Origin: CAVTLG01 sp963735495
GTDB lineage: Bacteria > Chloroflexota > Ktedonobacteria > Ktedonobacterales > Ktedonobacteraceae
Reading direction: 5' to 3'
Assembly: GCA_963735495.1 (NCBI GenBank)
Contig: CAVTLG010000002.1
Span: 434,001-498,000 of the forward strand
Length of the DNA: 64,000 nt
The notes under the pieces are model-generated. The model worked only from the letters and a program-made list of their open reading frames with translations. It was not told where the DNA came from and ran no database searches. Shown one piece after another: positions 16,728 to 25,895 of the stretch (positions are counted from its first letter, which is position 1; each line of letters starts with the position of its first letter). The translations under genes and the position numbers were made by a program.

Positions 16728-18182
16728 TTAGTACTCGCTCAATTGGATCTCTTCGTCTTTGGGGTTGCCATCAAGGTGGATAGCTCCCTCGTCAACGCCT
16801 TCGATCTCCCAGCGCTCCTGAGCATCAACCCAGGTGTCCGCTTCGGTCTCGTAGGCTCCGCGCATGCGGCGCACAATGCTACGGCGCAAGCGCACGCGCA
16901 AGTGCTCCAATGGGATACGCTGCAATACCGGCTCAAAGAAGCCCTGTACGATGATACGCTCGGCCTCTTCGCGCGCAATACCGCGCACCATCAGATAGAA
17001 GAGCTGCTCCTCGTCGATCTGTCCGGTGGTTGCGCCGTGACTGGCGCTGACCTGGTTCGCGCCAATTTCCAGACCAGGAATAAATTCGCCGCGCGCCTTC
17101 TTGCTGAGCAATAAGCCATGCGCCGAGAGGAACGATGCCGTCTGCTGAGCTCCAGGATGCACGCGGATCATACCGTCGAATTCGACGCGTGACTGATCAG
17201 TAAGCACACCCTTCACCAGCGTCTCCGCGTTTGTGGAAAGCGCATCATGGTCCGAAAGGGTATTGATGGCAAAACGCTGTTCATGGTCAGTGAAGAACAC
17301 CCCCACCAGCTCAGCAGCACTGCCATTGCCCTTGAGTCCGGCACCGATGGTCTCCAGGTTGACCCGGCTGCCCAGGTCCGCCATCACGAAGGTCACACTG
17401 CCATCATTCTCATAGAGCGCGTTTTTGTTCGTGATGTTCCAGACGTTCTGGCCAAGGTCTTGCAGATTGCTGAACTCGACACGAGCCTCGCGTTTGGTAA
17501 TCACCTCTACGACATCGCTCAACAAAGCGGGATCTTCACCCGCGAAAGTCGAATTGTATTCTTCGACTACGCGCACACTACTCTGCTCGTCAGCAATCAC
17601 CAGCGTGTGAGAGAAGACCGCCGCCAGAGGATGATCTAACCAGACCTGCGCGAGCAATGGGGCCTCGATCTCGACGCCTTTAGGGACGTAGAGGAAGAAA
17701 CCACCACTCCAGAATGCCGCGTGCAGGGCCGTGTACTTGCTAGTCGCCACAGGTACACAGCGCGTCATGAAGTGTTCTCGTACCAGCTCGGGATACTCAC
17801 GTACAGCGCTATCAAGGTCAGTCAGGATGACACCTTGCCGCTTTAGTTCCTCATTCAACTCACTATGTACAACTGTAGAATTCAGTTGTACGATCAACCC
17901 GGCACGCTCGTTGACCAGCGCTTGCTGTAATGCTTGCTCAATGTTAGCAGGTAAGATAGCAGGCTGCTGCGCGGGCGTAAATGGGCTGAGCTGTTGAAAG
18001 TTGAAATCGGCAAATGTGCGCAATGTACCCAGATCGCCACGGCGACCGAGCGATGCAGGCGTCTTTTCATAGGTTTCCCAGGCTTGCAGACGCAACTGTA
18101 GCATCCATTCCGGTTCGCCCTTCTGGCGCGATAGTTCCTCTAGCGCCTCACGAGTGAACCCGGGGGCCAGAGCTTTAAGCAT
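16728..18182 (-). CDS. SufB/SufD-family Fe-S scaffold protein
   Basis: A 484-residue member of the SufBD beta-helix family, part of the SufBCD scaffold. N-terminal GEPEWMLQLRLQAWETYEK resembles SufB; the core has FWSGGFFLYVPKGVEIEAP, HPGAQQTASF and EIGANQVSASHGATTGQID; the end RGIAREEAERIIVQGFFEPV resembles SufD. The ATG overlaps the sufC stop as ATGCTTAA, so translation is coupled. Normally sufB and sufD are separate neighbours; only this one is here, so the partner is elsewhere or the protein forms a homodimer. Confidence 0.92.
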   Translation of the reverse strand: MLKALAPGFTREALEELSRQKGEPEWMLQLRLQAWETYEKTPASLGRRGDLGTLRTFADFNFQQLSPFTPAQQPAILPANIEQALQQALVNERAGLIVQLNSTVVHSELNEELKRQGVILTDLDSAVREYPELVREHFMTRCVPVATSKYTALHAAFWSGGFFLYVPKGVEIEAPLLAQVWLDHPLAAVFSHTLVIADEQSSVRVVEEYNSTFAGEDPALLSDVVEVITKREARVEFSNLQDLGQNVWNITNKNALYENDGSVTFVMADLGSRVNLETIGAGLKGNGSAAELVGVFFTDHEQRFAINTLSDHDALSTNAETLVKGVLTDQSRVEFDGMIRVHPGAQQTASFLSAHGLLLSKKARGEFIPGLEIGANQVSASHGATTGQIDEEQLFYLMVRGIAREEAERIIVQGFFEPVLQRIPLEHLRVRLRRSIVRRMRGAYETEADTWVDAQERWEIEGVDEGAIHLDGNPKDEEIQLSEY

Positions 18183-18999
18183 CAGCAGTCACCTCGTTCT
18201 CTTCGTCGGCGGGTTTGAGCCACTCATAGCCCTTCTCTTCAAGCTCTAAGGCCAGTTCTTTACCGCCTGACTTGACAATACGACCATTGAACATGACATG
18301 CACAAAGTCAGGTGTGATGTAGTTCAACATGCGCTGGTAGTGCGTGATGAGCAGAATACCTAGATTAGGACCGGTCAGCGCGTTCACGCTTTCAGAAACG
18401 ATTCTGAGGGCGTCGATGTCCAGACCAGAGTCGGTCTCGTCCATCAGGGCAATCTCAGGCTCAAGCAGCGCCATTTGCAGAATCTCAGCGCGCTTCTTCT
18501 CACCACCGGAGAAGCCGTCGTTGATCGAGCGATTGATGAAGCTATTGTCAACTTTGAGCAGGCGCATCTTCGCTTGCAGAAGAGTGCGGAACTCGCGTGG
18601 GGGAATAGTCTTCGCCTTGGTCATGGTGCCGGTCGGGTGCTCACCTTCCTCAAGCGGCTTGTTACCCTGGCGTACAGCTTCCAGTGAACGGCGCAGGAAG
18701 TTGGCGACGCTCACACCAGGGATGGACATGGGATACTGGAACGCCAGGAAGAGACGCATGCGTGCCCGTCGATCAGGTGAATACTCGAGAATGTTCTCAC
18801 CCTTAAACCAGATCTCACCATCGGTGACTTCGTATTTGGGGTTGCCCATGACGACGTTGGCGAGCGTGCTCTTACCCGAGCCGTTAGGGCCCATCAAGGC
18901 GTGGATTTCCCCTTGCTTCACGGTGAGATCGACACCACGCAAAATCGGTTTGCCTTCAATGTTGGCATGGAGATTTTTGATAATAAGTTCTGATGCCAT
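18175..18999 (-). CDS. sufC: Fe-S assembly ATPase SufC
   Basis: A 274-residue ABC-type ATPase of the SufBCD complex. Walker A is GPNGSGKSTLANVVMG, the signature is GFSGGEKKRAEILQ, Walker B is ALMDETDSGLDIDA, and the switch His is in LLITHYQRMLNY. It is slightly longer than usual because of an insert after LRRSLEAVRQGNKP. First gene of the suf block after the Rrf2 regulator, 21 bp away, and overlaps the scaffold gene. Confidence 0.96.
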   Translation of the reverse strand: MASELIIKNLHANIEGKPILRGVDLTVKQGEIHALMGPNGSGKSTLANVVMGNPKYEVTDGEIWFKGENILEYSPDRRARMRLFLAFQYPMSIPGVSVANFLRRSLEAVRQGNKPLEEGEHPTGTMTKAKTIPPREFRTLLQAKMRLLKVDNSFINRSINDGFSGGEKKRAEILQMALLEPEIALMDETDSGLDIDALRIVSESVNALTGPNLGILLITHYQRMLNYITPDFVHVMFNGRIVKSGGKELALELEEKGYEWLKPADEENEVTADA

Positions 19000-19020
19000 A
19001 GACCTAAAAACACCTTCCGT

Positions 19021-19563
19021 TTATGGTAAAGGACGAACTTCAGCTTCGCCTTCTTGTGTAGGTAGATAGAACTCTTTAGGGGTTATACCCACCTGGATAT
19101 CTGAGAGAGCAATAAAATGTGCAGAACCGTCTGGCTCAGCGGAAATCGTAGCCAGCTCCGCGAGGGTCATCGAATCGAGCGTCTGGGCCACAGCGTCACG
19201 CACACGCGCCCAAAGATATTTTGTTTTGCATGAGTCAAGGAAGTTACAGATCTGGCTCATCTCACCTTCGGTCGCGCAAATCATCGGGGCAATAGGTCCC
19301 TCAAGCACGCGTACAATTTCACCCATCGTAATCTGCGTGGGCGGGCGGGTCAACTTATAACCACCGTGCGCACCGCGCGTACTCACAACAAGCGGCGGAT
19401 CAGATTCGCGCAGCAGCTTTACCAGTTGCTCCAGATATGCCAGAGGTAAGGTTTCTGCCAGCGAAATATCGGTAAGTGAGCGGGCGCGGCCATCGTAATG
19501 TCGCGCCAGATCTACCATGATCCGTACACCATATTCGCCTTTTGTAGATACTCGTAACATCAT
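19021..19563 (-). CDS. Rrf2-family Fe-S regulator (IscR/SufR-like)
   Basis: A 180-residue transcription regulator. The N terminus MLRVSTKGEYGVRIMVDLA and the recognition region YLEQLVKLL with STRGAHGGYKL are typical of Rrf2 proteins. Three cysteines (in MICATEG, QICNFL, DSCKTK) lie where IscR-type members bind a 2Fe-2S cluster. GAAGGGAGC precedes the ATG. Position at the head of sufC-scaffold-sufS-sufU implies it senses Fe-S status and controls this cluster. The C-terminal about 40 residues extend past the usual end. Confidence 0.9.
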   Translation of the reverse strand: MMLRVSTKGEYGVRIMVDLARHYDGRARSLTDISLAETLPLAYLEQLVKLLRESDPPLVVSTRGAHGGYKLTRPPTQITMGEIVRVLEGPIAPMICATEGEMSQICNFLDSCKTKYLWARVRDAVAQTLDSMTLAELATISAEPDGSAHFIALSDIQVGITPKEFYLPTQEGEAEVRPLP

Positions 19564-19834
19564 GGCCGCTCCCTTCTTATTGTGTTGCCTGGTAATACTT
19601 CAATTCTCAGCGTTATGTGCAGTACAAATTAATCCGACCTCTTAACTAGGATATATTTTAACACTTGACGATGGTAAGCGTCAACCATCTCAACATAGGA
19701 TCTCTGCCCATGAGTGTCTGCCCTCCTTGCTGGTCTAAATGCTCAACACTGTTAACCAGCGCCCTGGCCCATTCCCACATTGGTCAGGGAGCAGAGGGAT
19801 AGTGTTCGATAAATACGTTGGGGAAATCGGCATA

Positions 19835-21298
19835 TCAGAGGCGTTCGGCCTTCTCCAAATATTGCGCGTATAATGTGTTATAAGCTGAGACGCGTTGGGA
19901 GTTGGGCGCTGCGGCGACATACGAGCGAGGCGCGAGTGCTGCTGTTGCTGCCGCGTCGGGCCAGATGCCACTGGCGATGCCTGCGAGCAAAGCGGCCCCG
20001 CGCGCGGAGGCGTCCGCTGTGTCAACTGTTACTAACTCCCGATCCAGGATATCAGCCAGCATTTGACGCCAGGCTGCATGCACGCTACCACCTCCGGCCA
20101 GGCGCAATGTTGACGTTGTACGCGCTCCAGGTAGCGCTTCAAAGGCTGCACGAATGCCAAATGCTACCCCTTCAAGCGCCGCGTGCAGCAGGTGCTCACG
20201 CTGGTGATGGATACGCATGCCCAGAAACGCTGCCTGGTCAGGGAGATTACGCTGATGGGCGCGCTCGCGGGTCAGGTAGGGCAGAAATGTGACGCCTTCA
20301 GCTCCGGGCGCTACTGAAGCCGCACTGGCGTAGAGTGTATCCCAATCGGTATTCAGCATGTCACGCACCCAGTCCAGCGCTAGCCCCGCATTTTGTACGG
20401 CTGCCATGCTATACCAACCAGCCTCATCAGCAGTACGATAGAGGTGCGTGCGTCCTGTCGGGTCGGCCTCAGGTTTTGCGGAGAGCTGTATCAGTTGTGC
20501 GCCGGTACCCAGTGTCAGTTGGATTGGACCGGGTGCAAGCAAGCCTGTACCGAGCGCAGCGGCGGCAGTATCTGCGGCCCCCGTGGCTACCGGTATACCG
20601 GATGGCAAGCCAAGTGCTTGCGCCGCACGCACTGAAAGTGTCCCGGCAGATGCGCCAGATGGAGAGATGCGCGCAAACAATGTACGCCGCAGACCAAGTG
20701 CGGCAATCACATCATCCGCCCAACGATCAGCCGTAAGGTCATAAAGCAAGGTAGCAGAGGCATCACTGGCATCCGTAGCAATCGCGTCAGTTAAGCATAG
20801 CCTCAGCCAGTCCTTGGGCTGTAGCGCCCAGCGTGTTGCCTGGTAGGACGATACCTCATGCTGTGCCAACCAGCAGAGAAGTGGTCCGGCCATGCCTGGT
20901 ACAAGCGGGTTCGCCAGGCGCTGTAGGGTGGCGGCAGGTAGCACCTGATAGGCTGCCAGCTCCGCCTCAGCACGGGTATCTGCCCAGAGGAGCGCGGGTC
21001 GCACAGGTTGTCGCTCTTTGTCGGTAGGGACAACACCGTGCATCTGGCCAGAGAGGCCGATGGCCGTGATGTTGACCTGTGGGGCTTGCGTCAATGCCGT
21101 TTGTACTGCCGCTATCGTCGCGCTCCACCACTCAGTAGGATCGCTCTCCGCCCACCCGGGGTGCGGCGCGTGCACGGCATAATCGGCTTTGACCTGGCTC
21201 AGCGTATGTCCACGCGTATCCAGCACAAGGGCTTTAACTGAGCTGGTGCCCAGATCTATGCCCAGTAACGTATCAGCTGACCCTGGCAACTTATACAT
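19835..21298 (-). CDS. xylB: xylulokinase (FGGY family)
   Basis: A 487-residue sugar kinase that phosphorylates D-xylulose. Family marks are GIDLGTSSVKALVLD (phosphate loop 1), GLSGQMHGVVPTD (substrate loop typical of XylB), LLWADTRAEAEL, ATGAADTAAAALGTG, and LRLAGGGSVHAAWRQMLADIL. No xylose isomerase or transporter gene is adjacent. No good ribosome site precedes the ATG at 21298. The 270 bp on its 3' side (19564-19834) show nothing else. Confidence 0.88.
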   Translation of the reverse strand: MYKLPGSADTLLGIDLGTSSVKALVLDTRGHTLSQVKADYAVHAPHPGWAESDPTEWWSATIAAVQTALTQAPQVNITAIGLSGQMHGVVPTDKERQPVRPALLWADTRAEAELAAYQVLPAATLQRLANPLVPGMAGPLLCWLAQHEVSSYQATRWALQPKDWLRLCLTDAIATDASDASATLLYDLTADRWADDVIAALGLRRTLFARISPSGASAGTLSVRAAQALGLPSGIPVATGAADTAAAALGTGLLAPGPIQLTLGTGAQLIQLSAKPEADPTGRTHLYRTADEAGWYSMAAVQNAGLALDWVRDMLNTDWDTLYASAASVAPGAEGVTFLPYLTRERAHQRNLPDQAAFLGMRIHHQREHLLHAALEGVAFGIRAAFEALPGARTTSTLRLAGGGSVHAAWRQMLADILDRELVTVDTADASARGAALLAGIASGIWPDAAATAALAPRSYVAAAPNSQRVSAYNTLYAQYLEKAERL

Positions 21299-21571
21299 GT
21301 CGTTGACAACCTATCATTGATAAACCTCTATGTCTTTCATCAGTTTATTGTATACCAGCAGAGATCTTTCTGGCGGTAGTCGTAGATCATAGATACTCCA
21401 TTAAGTGAAAGTGAGAGACTTCAGGAGTTCTTACAGTTCTTTTACATTTTTCGTCATCTTTTTTGATGACTCTGGACTATCTTATCTATAGGGAAACGGG
21501 GCGAGGGGGAGTATAAAGTGTAAATAGAATGATAAACATGTATGATAGAGAGAATAAATTAGGAGAGAAAA

Positions 21572-21889
21572 ATGCATCACCATCATATGCACGGAGGCTT
21601 TGGAGGCTTCGGTTATCCTGTATTCGGAGGTTTTGGCATGGGCCTGGGTGGTGGATTACTCGGGGATCTGCTCGCAGGCGGAGTCGGCTATTACTTAGGG
21701 AGTCGTGTGGGTGCGCAGCAGAATCAGCAATATGCGGCAGCTTACCAGCAGAATCAGCAGGCATCAGCAGGTGGTTCATCGAACAATATGCTGGCTCAAC
21801 TCAGGCAGTTGGGGCAACTACGCGAGTCAGGCATCTTGACTGAGGAGGAATTTCAAGAGCAAAAGCAGAAACTTCTGCATGGCTTTTAA
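21572..21889 (+). CDS. SHOCT-domain small protein with His/Gly-rich N terminus
   Basis: A 105-residue protein. It starts MHHHHMHGGFGGFGYP, runs through a Gly-rich weakly hydrophobic segment (GMGLGGGLLGDLLAGGVGYYLG), then a Gln-rich linker, and ends in a SHOCT helix-turn-helix module (RQLGQLRESGILTEEEFQEQ). AGGAGA precedes the ATG. SHOCT modules are often found at the ends of membrane-associated proteins and may mediate oligomerisation. The His cluster could bind metal, which is a guess. Confidence 0.75.
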   Translation: MHHHHMHGGFGGFGYPVFGGFGMGLGGGLLGDLLAGGVGYYLGSRVGAQQNQQYAAAYQQNQQASAGGSSNNMLAQLRQLGQLRESGILTEEEFQEQKQKLLHGF

Positions 21890-21957
21890 GCGAGACAGCG
21901 TCCTCTGGATAGTGGGAGGCGATGCCGAACCGAGGTTTGATTTGGCATCGCCTTCAC

Positions 21958-22767
21958 TTAGTTTTTGGGCTTGCGTCCAACGACGATCTGGCGCGTGCCT
22001 TTGCCGAAGGGCTTCCATAAATAATCTCCATAGATAGCTTCAACGCCAAAACCGGTCGCCAGGAAGAGCAATTGCAGTTCGCGCGGAAAGAAAAGGTGCA
22101 TGTCTAACCTGGTCAGATAGCGCTCGTTTTCGCCTGTCAGGAAGAATTTCTCATGTGTCCACGTAATATGCTGCACCTGCTCGAATAGGTCATATTTACG
22201 AGTTGTGTATAATAACATGGTAAACTCGTTGTCGGGCGCGGCGATCTCGTCTTCCAGATAGACGCGTGAGGGACGGTTGAGCGCGTCACTCAGGTAGTCG
22301 ATATCGGGAAGGAAGGTGTCGACGACAAAACGACCGCCCGGTGCCAGGTGCTCAAAGGTATGGCGAAAGGTGTCCAACTGCTGCTCGATCTCATACAGGT
22401 GGGCTATCGAATTAAAAGGGAGCAGGATCAGGTCGAAAGCGCCTTTGTGCTCAAGCTGATAATCAGACATATCCCCCTGGTGTAAGGTAACACGTTGCCG
22501 CGCTTCCAGCGGCTCGCGCTCCAGCTTGCGTCGATACGCGGCGAGCATGTCCGGCTCGATATCCAGTCCCTCAAGCAAGAAACTACCTGGACCGCGCAGT
22601 AACTCGAGTCCGATACGACCACTGCCACAGGCTAGCTCCAGTACACGCTGCGGCGTGTAGCGCATCAATAGTTCACGCCAGAAAGGTATATCCTGCTCGG
22701 ATTGGCTCTGATACTCCAGGTCGTAGTCATCGACCCGTTCGTAATATTCACCCATATGGTAGGGCAT
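21958..22767 (-). CDS. class I SAM-dependent methyltransferase
   Basis: About 269 residues. SAM-binding motif I is VLELACGSGRIGLELL, followed by the acidic residue in EGLDIEPDMLAAYRR and motif GAFDLILLPFNSIAHL. C-terminal beta strands (TRLDMHLFFPRELQLLF) resemble small-molecule methyltransferases. The ATG at 22767 is preferred because GAGG lies ten bases upstream; an ATG nine codons earlier has no ribosome site. Substrate unknown. Confidence 0.8.
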   Translation of the reverse strand: MPYHMGEYYERVDDYDLEYQSQSEQDIPFWRELLMRYTPQRVLELACGSGRIGLELLRGPGSFLLEGLDIEPDMLAAYRRKLEREPLEARQRVTLHQGDMSDYQLEHKGAFDLILLPFNSIAHLYEIEQQLDTFRHTFEHLAPGGRFVVDTFLPDIDYLSDALNRPSRVYLEDEIAAPDNEFTMLLYTTRKYDLFEQVQHITWTHEKFFLTGENERYLTRLDMHLFFPRELQLLFLATGFGVEAIYGDYLWKPFGKGTRQIVVGRKPKN

Positions 22768-23105
22768 GTTGTTATAACCTCGCGAAAAATGCATAACAAA
22801 AAATGAGGAAGGAAGCCTAAGTGATTTCTTCTAGTGGCAAGAGTAGCATAACCGCTGTGCTTATGCAAGCGAAGCCGGAGGGTGTCGCCGCGTGCTTGAG
22901 CGCTGGCTCTCGCGGCCCGATGCGCATAGAGGTGCGGAGGAAAGGTTGAGATGCTTGTATGCCAGGAGCGGTGTCCCTACGCCTGTTGCGTAGATAAAAT
23001 ACAGTATGTACCTGATGACAGGTAGGCACACTTTACTATAGTATAGAGAAAAGATGCATTGTTGGCAGGCATTGGTTCCGTTATGACGGCAGAGGAGAAG
23101 AGTCA
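22768..23105. other. 338-bp divergent spacer
   Basis: Between the methyltransferase and the GluTR-like gene. A plausible plus-strand -10 (TATAGT near 23036) lies about 70 bp before the next gene; the -35 is weak. Short inverted repeat GCATAA/TTATGC near 22846. Nothing else seen. Confidence 0.35.
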
Positions 23106-23537
23106 ATGTATGACGTAGCGCCAGAGGTAGTGTCAATTGCAGATGCTTGCCTTGGTGGTCTGCAAGGTCGCTCAGCATTGTTAATAGGACCAGAAGCGAA
23201 CCGTTCACCGTATGTACAACTGCTACGGCGCGCGAGGATGAAATTTATCTATCAGGAAGATACACCCTCACGGTTGCCGTCTATCTTACCTTATGTGCAA
23301 TTGATGATTAGCATGCCCGCAGTGCTCAATAAAAACGAAAACCAGGACCCTATCCCCGTATTGACGGCGGCCAACATAGCGAAGGGCTGTGAAGGACGAC
23401 GTACTCCACTGCTCATCTTTGATCTAGCACATACCTCCTCCGTTGATGAACTGGCAGGTTTGCTACCAGCAGTCTGTCTCTATACCCCAGAAGATCTGCG
23501 CCATATCTTGTTAAAGGCTGAGATGAAAGCCTCTTGA
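23106..23537 (+). CDS. stand-alone GluTR-like NAD(P)-binding domain protein
   Basis: A 143-residue protein resembling only the middle domain of glutamyl-tRNA reductase (HemA): a lead-in helix VVSIADACLGGLQGRSALLIG, a central ALMISMPAVL-like strand, and the closing PLLIFDLAHTSSVDEL followed by CLYTPEDL, which parallels the LIDLAVPRDID...LYDIDDL pattern of HemA. The Gly-rich loop is degenerate (GPEANRSPY). Both the N-terminal catalytic domain and the C-terminal dimerisation domain are absent. AGGAG precedes the ATG. It stands 142 bp before ispH. It may be a haem-pathway accessory protein or a remnant; the comparison is from memory. Confidence 0.55.
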   Translation: MYDVAPEVVSIADACLGGLQGRSALLIGPEANRSPYVQLLRRARMKFIYQEDTPSRLPSILPYVQLMISMPAVLNKNENQDPIPVLTAANIAKGCEGRRTPLLIFDLAHTSSVDELAGLLPAVCLYTPEDLRHILLKAEMKAS

Positions 23538-23679
23538 TCAGTCGTGGTACACTCAATGCAGAGGGCGCGAATGCGGCTGCGACGCGATAATTGCATATCT
23601 GTGATGTGAGACGACTGGCGTTTTTATTATTCTTAAGCCCTCGTGCATCAGATAGTGCAGGTACAGTGAGAGTGAAGCG

Positions 23680-24564
23680 ATGGAAGTTATCAAAATATCA
23701 CCGCGTGGTTATTGTTATGGCGTTGTGGATGCGTTAACGATAGCGCGAAAAGCGGCAAAAGATATGACACTACCACGTCCAATTCATATTGTGGGACAAA
23801 TTATTCATAACCGCCATGCTATCGATGAATTGACCGCATTGGGTGTAGTGACACTGGATGGGCAGAATCGTGCGGAAATTCTGGCACAGGTCCAGGCTGG
23901 CACGGTCATTTTTACCGCGCATGGCGTTTCTCCTGCCGTCAAGCGTGTGGCACAGGAGCGCGGCCTGCACTGTATCGATGCCACTTGCCCCGATGTAACG
24001 AAAACGCATGAATTAGTCATCGATCTGGTGGATAAAGGCTACTACATCCTCTATATAGGCAAAAAAGGGCACCCGGAGCCAGAAGGCGTCATGGGCGAAA
24101 TTCCTGGACACGTTAGCTTGATTGAAACAGAGGCAGACGTCGATGCGCTCCAGTTGAGCGCCGAGCAGGCACAGAAAATTGCGATCTCTACCCAGACAAC
24201 ACTCTCACAATGGGATACCAGGCGCGTTATTCAGTATATCAAGCAACGCTATCCACAGGCCGAAATCCATATCGATATTTGTGCAGCAACCCAGACGCGA
24301 CAGGAAGCAGTCGCCGAGCAGGCAAAAGGCGCGGACCTGACCGTCGTGGTGGGAGACCCACGCAGCAATAATACGAATCGCCTGGTCCAGGTATCCGAGG
24401 AGAAAGCTGGCGTGCCAGCAGTACGCATAGAAGATCTCTCACAACTGCAAACAGCATGGCTTAAAGGCAAGAAACGCGTCGCAGTGACCGCAGGAGCATC
24501 AACACCAAGTCAGTTGACGCGCGAAGTTATTCGCTACCTTGAACAGTATCAGGCAGAGGAGTAA
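23680..24564 (+). CDS. ispH: 4-hydroxy-3-methylbut-2-enyl diphosphate reductase
   Basis: A 294-residue Fe-S enzyme for the last step of the MEP isoprenoid pathway, giving IPP and DMAPP. The three cluster cysteines are C12 (PRGYCYGVVDAL), C103 (IDATCPDVTKTH) and C201 (IDICAATQTRQEA); the catalytic Glu region appears as HPEPEGVMG. Length is normal. A small gene starts five bases after its stop. Confidence 0.96.
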   Translation: MEVIKISPRGYCYGVVDALTIARKAAKDMTLPRPIHIVGQIIHNRHAIDELTALGVVTLDGQNRAEILAQVQAGTVIFTAHGVSPAVKRVAQERGLHCIDATCPDVTKTHELVIDLVDKGYYILYIGKKGHPEPEGVMGEIPGHVSLIETEADVDALQLSAEQAQKIAISTQTTLSQWDTRRVIQYIKQRYPQAEIHIDICAATQTRQEAVAEQAKGADLTVVVGDPRSNNTNRLVQVSEEKAGVPAVRIEDLSQLQTAWLKGKKRVAVTAGASTPSQLTREVIRYLEQYQAEE

Positions 24565-24569
24565 GAACG

Positions 24570-25892
24570 ATGGCGGCGATAGGCGATATAACTCCCACGG
24601 CTATACTACCAGCCGAAAACGCGGCGGTCTACGATATAGCGACGTTGATCAACACAATTTATCAGCAGAATATAGAACCAACACAGGCGGGGCGTGTGCC
24701 TAAGCGACTGGCAAATAAGATCTATCCCCTGCTCAAAGGGCAACCACGCGTCAATTATGATAACACAAATGATTATCTGGAAATGTTACTGCTGGTGATG
24801 AACGCGCTCGATATTACGCGACTGAGCAAGCCACCATTTCCAGATATGAAAGCATGCATCGAACCGGGCACACAACTGGCAAGATGGTCACAGCTCGACC
24901 TGTTTCAACAGACAAAACGCTTGCTCGAACAATGGACGACGAACAGCCGCTGGCTGGATGCGGCAGGCATCAATTATGATCCCTGGGCGATGCAATTGAC
25001 GTATTACATCAATACGTTGCAAGGTCGGCAAACGCTGCTGAAACAACTGCGCTCGTGTTCTCCTGGACAGTGGTATAGCATGGAACCACTCCTGGACCAG
25101 TTGAGAGAGGAACAGCCACTGGCCTTCCACAATGTGAATGCCTACGTAAGCAAAACAGAGCTACGCAAAATCAAGGGGAACGCAGCCGCATGGATGGCAA
25201 GCGATGGAGAACTCTATATCGGTATGCTTGAGAGCTCATTGCATGACCTGGGACTCGTCGAGTTGGGTTACGCTGCCACAACACAGGAAGAAGTGGCAGA
25301 AAGTAATCCATCCGCCTTCAAGCTCACTGAACTGGGTGCCAGCGTCCTATCAGAGGATACGCAGGTCTACGCGGATGTGGTTGCTAGCTATAAGCAAACT
25401 AGCAACCAGAAATCGCTCATTGTGCAGCCAAACTTTGAGCTGTTACTGCTACAGCCTGATCTGCCCACCCTGTATAGCATCTTGCCGTTCACACAGGCCA
25501 GCAATATTGGCATCGCCAGTAAATTGAAACTGACAGCTACCTCGTTGCTGCGCGGACTGAGCGCCGGTAAAAGCATTGAGCAGATTGTGCAAACGCTAAC
25601 CGAACATAGCCAGAAAGAGCTACCACAAAATGTGCTGTATACGCTCTACGACTGGGCAAAGCAGTATAAGGAAGTACGCGTCACACAAGTTTTACTGCTC
25701 GAAGTGCCAGACGAAGCTGCTGCCAATCAACTATGCGCATCTACGAAACTGCAAAAGTTTGGTGTACGGCAGATTGGTCCAGCGCTGCTTGTCGTCAACG
25801 GCGATATGAACCTGGGCGACTTGCGAAATGCCCTGGAAAAAGAGGGCATTAAAGCTCGTCTGGCCGGTAACTTTAGTAACAAAGCGGTCTGA
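24570..25892 (+). CDS. XPB/Ssl2 N-terminal-like (helicase-associated) domain protein
   Basis: A 440-residue protein with no helicase motifs. The region LIVQPNFELLLLQPDLPTLY followed by IASKLKLTATSLLRGL and LPQNVLYTLYDWAKQY matches the helicase-associated domain found at the N terminus of XPB-like helicases and as free proteins in many bacteria. The N-terminal half is helical and unassigned. GAGGAG overlapping the end of ispH serves as ribosome site, so they are probably co-transcribed. It meets the opposite-strand gene at 25896 almost end to end. Function unknown. Confidence 0.65.
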   Translation: MAAIGDITPTAILPAENAAVYDIATLINTIYQQNIEPTQAGRVPKRLANKIYPLLKGQPRVNYDNTNDYLEMLLLVMNALDITRLSKPPFPDMKACIEPGTQLARWSQLDLFQQTKRLLEQWTTNSRWLDAAGINYDPWAMQLTYYINTLQGRQTLLKQLRSCSPGQWYSMEPLLDQLREEQPLAFHNVNAYVSKTELRKIKGNAAAWMASDGELYIGMLESSLHDLGLVELGYAATTQEEVAESNPSAFKLTELGASVLSEDTQVYADVVASYKQTSNQKSLIVQPNFELLLLQPDLPTLYSILPFTQASNIGIASKLKLTATSLLRGLSAGKSIEQIVQTLTEHSQKELPQNVLYTLYDWAKQYKEVRVTQVLLLEVPDEAAANQLCASTKLQKFGVRQIGPALLVVNGDMNLGDLRNALEKEGIKARLAGNFSNKAV

Positions 25893-25895
25893 ATA

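Noticed and set aside
18344..19069. 241-codon plus-strand ORF over sufC
   Set aside because: Antisense of a clear sufC; no start signals.
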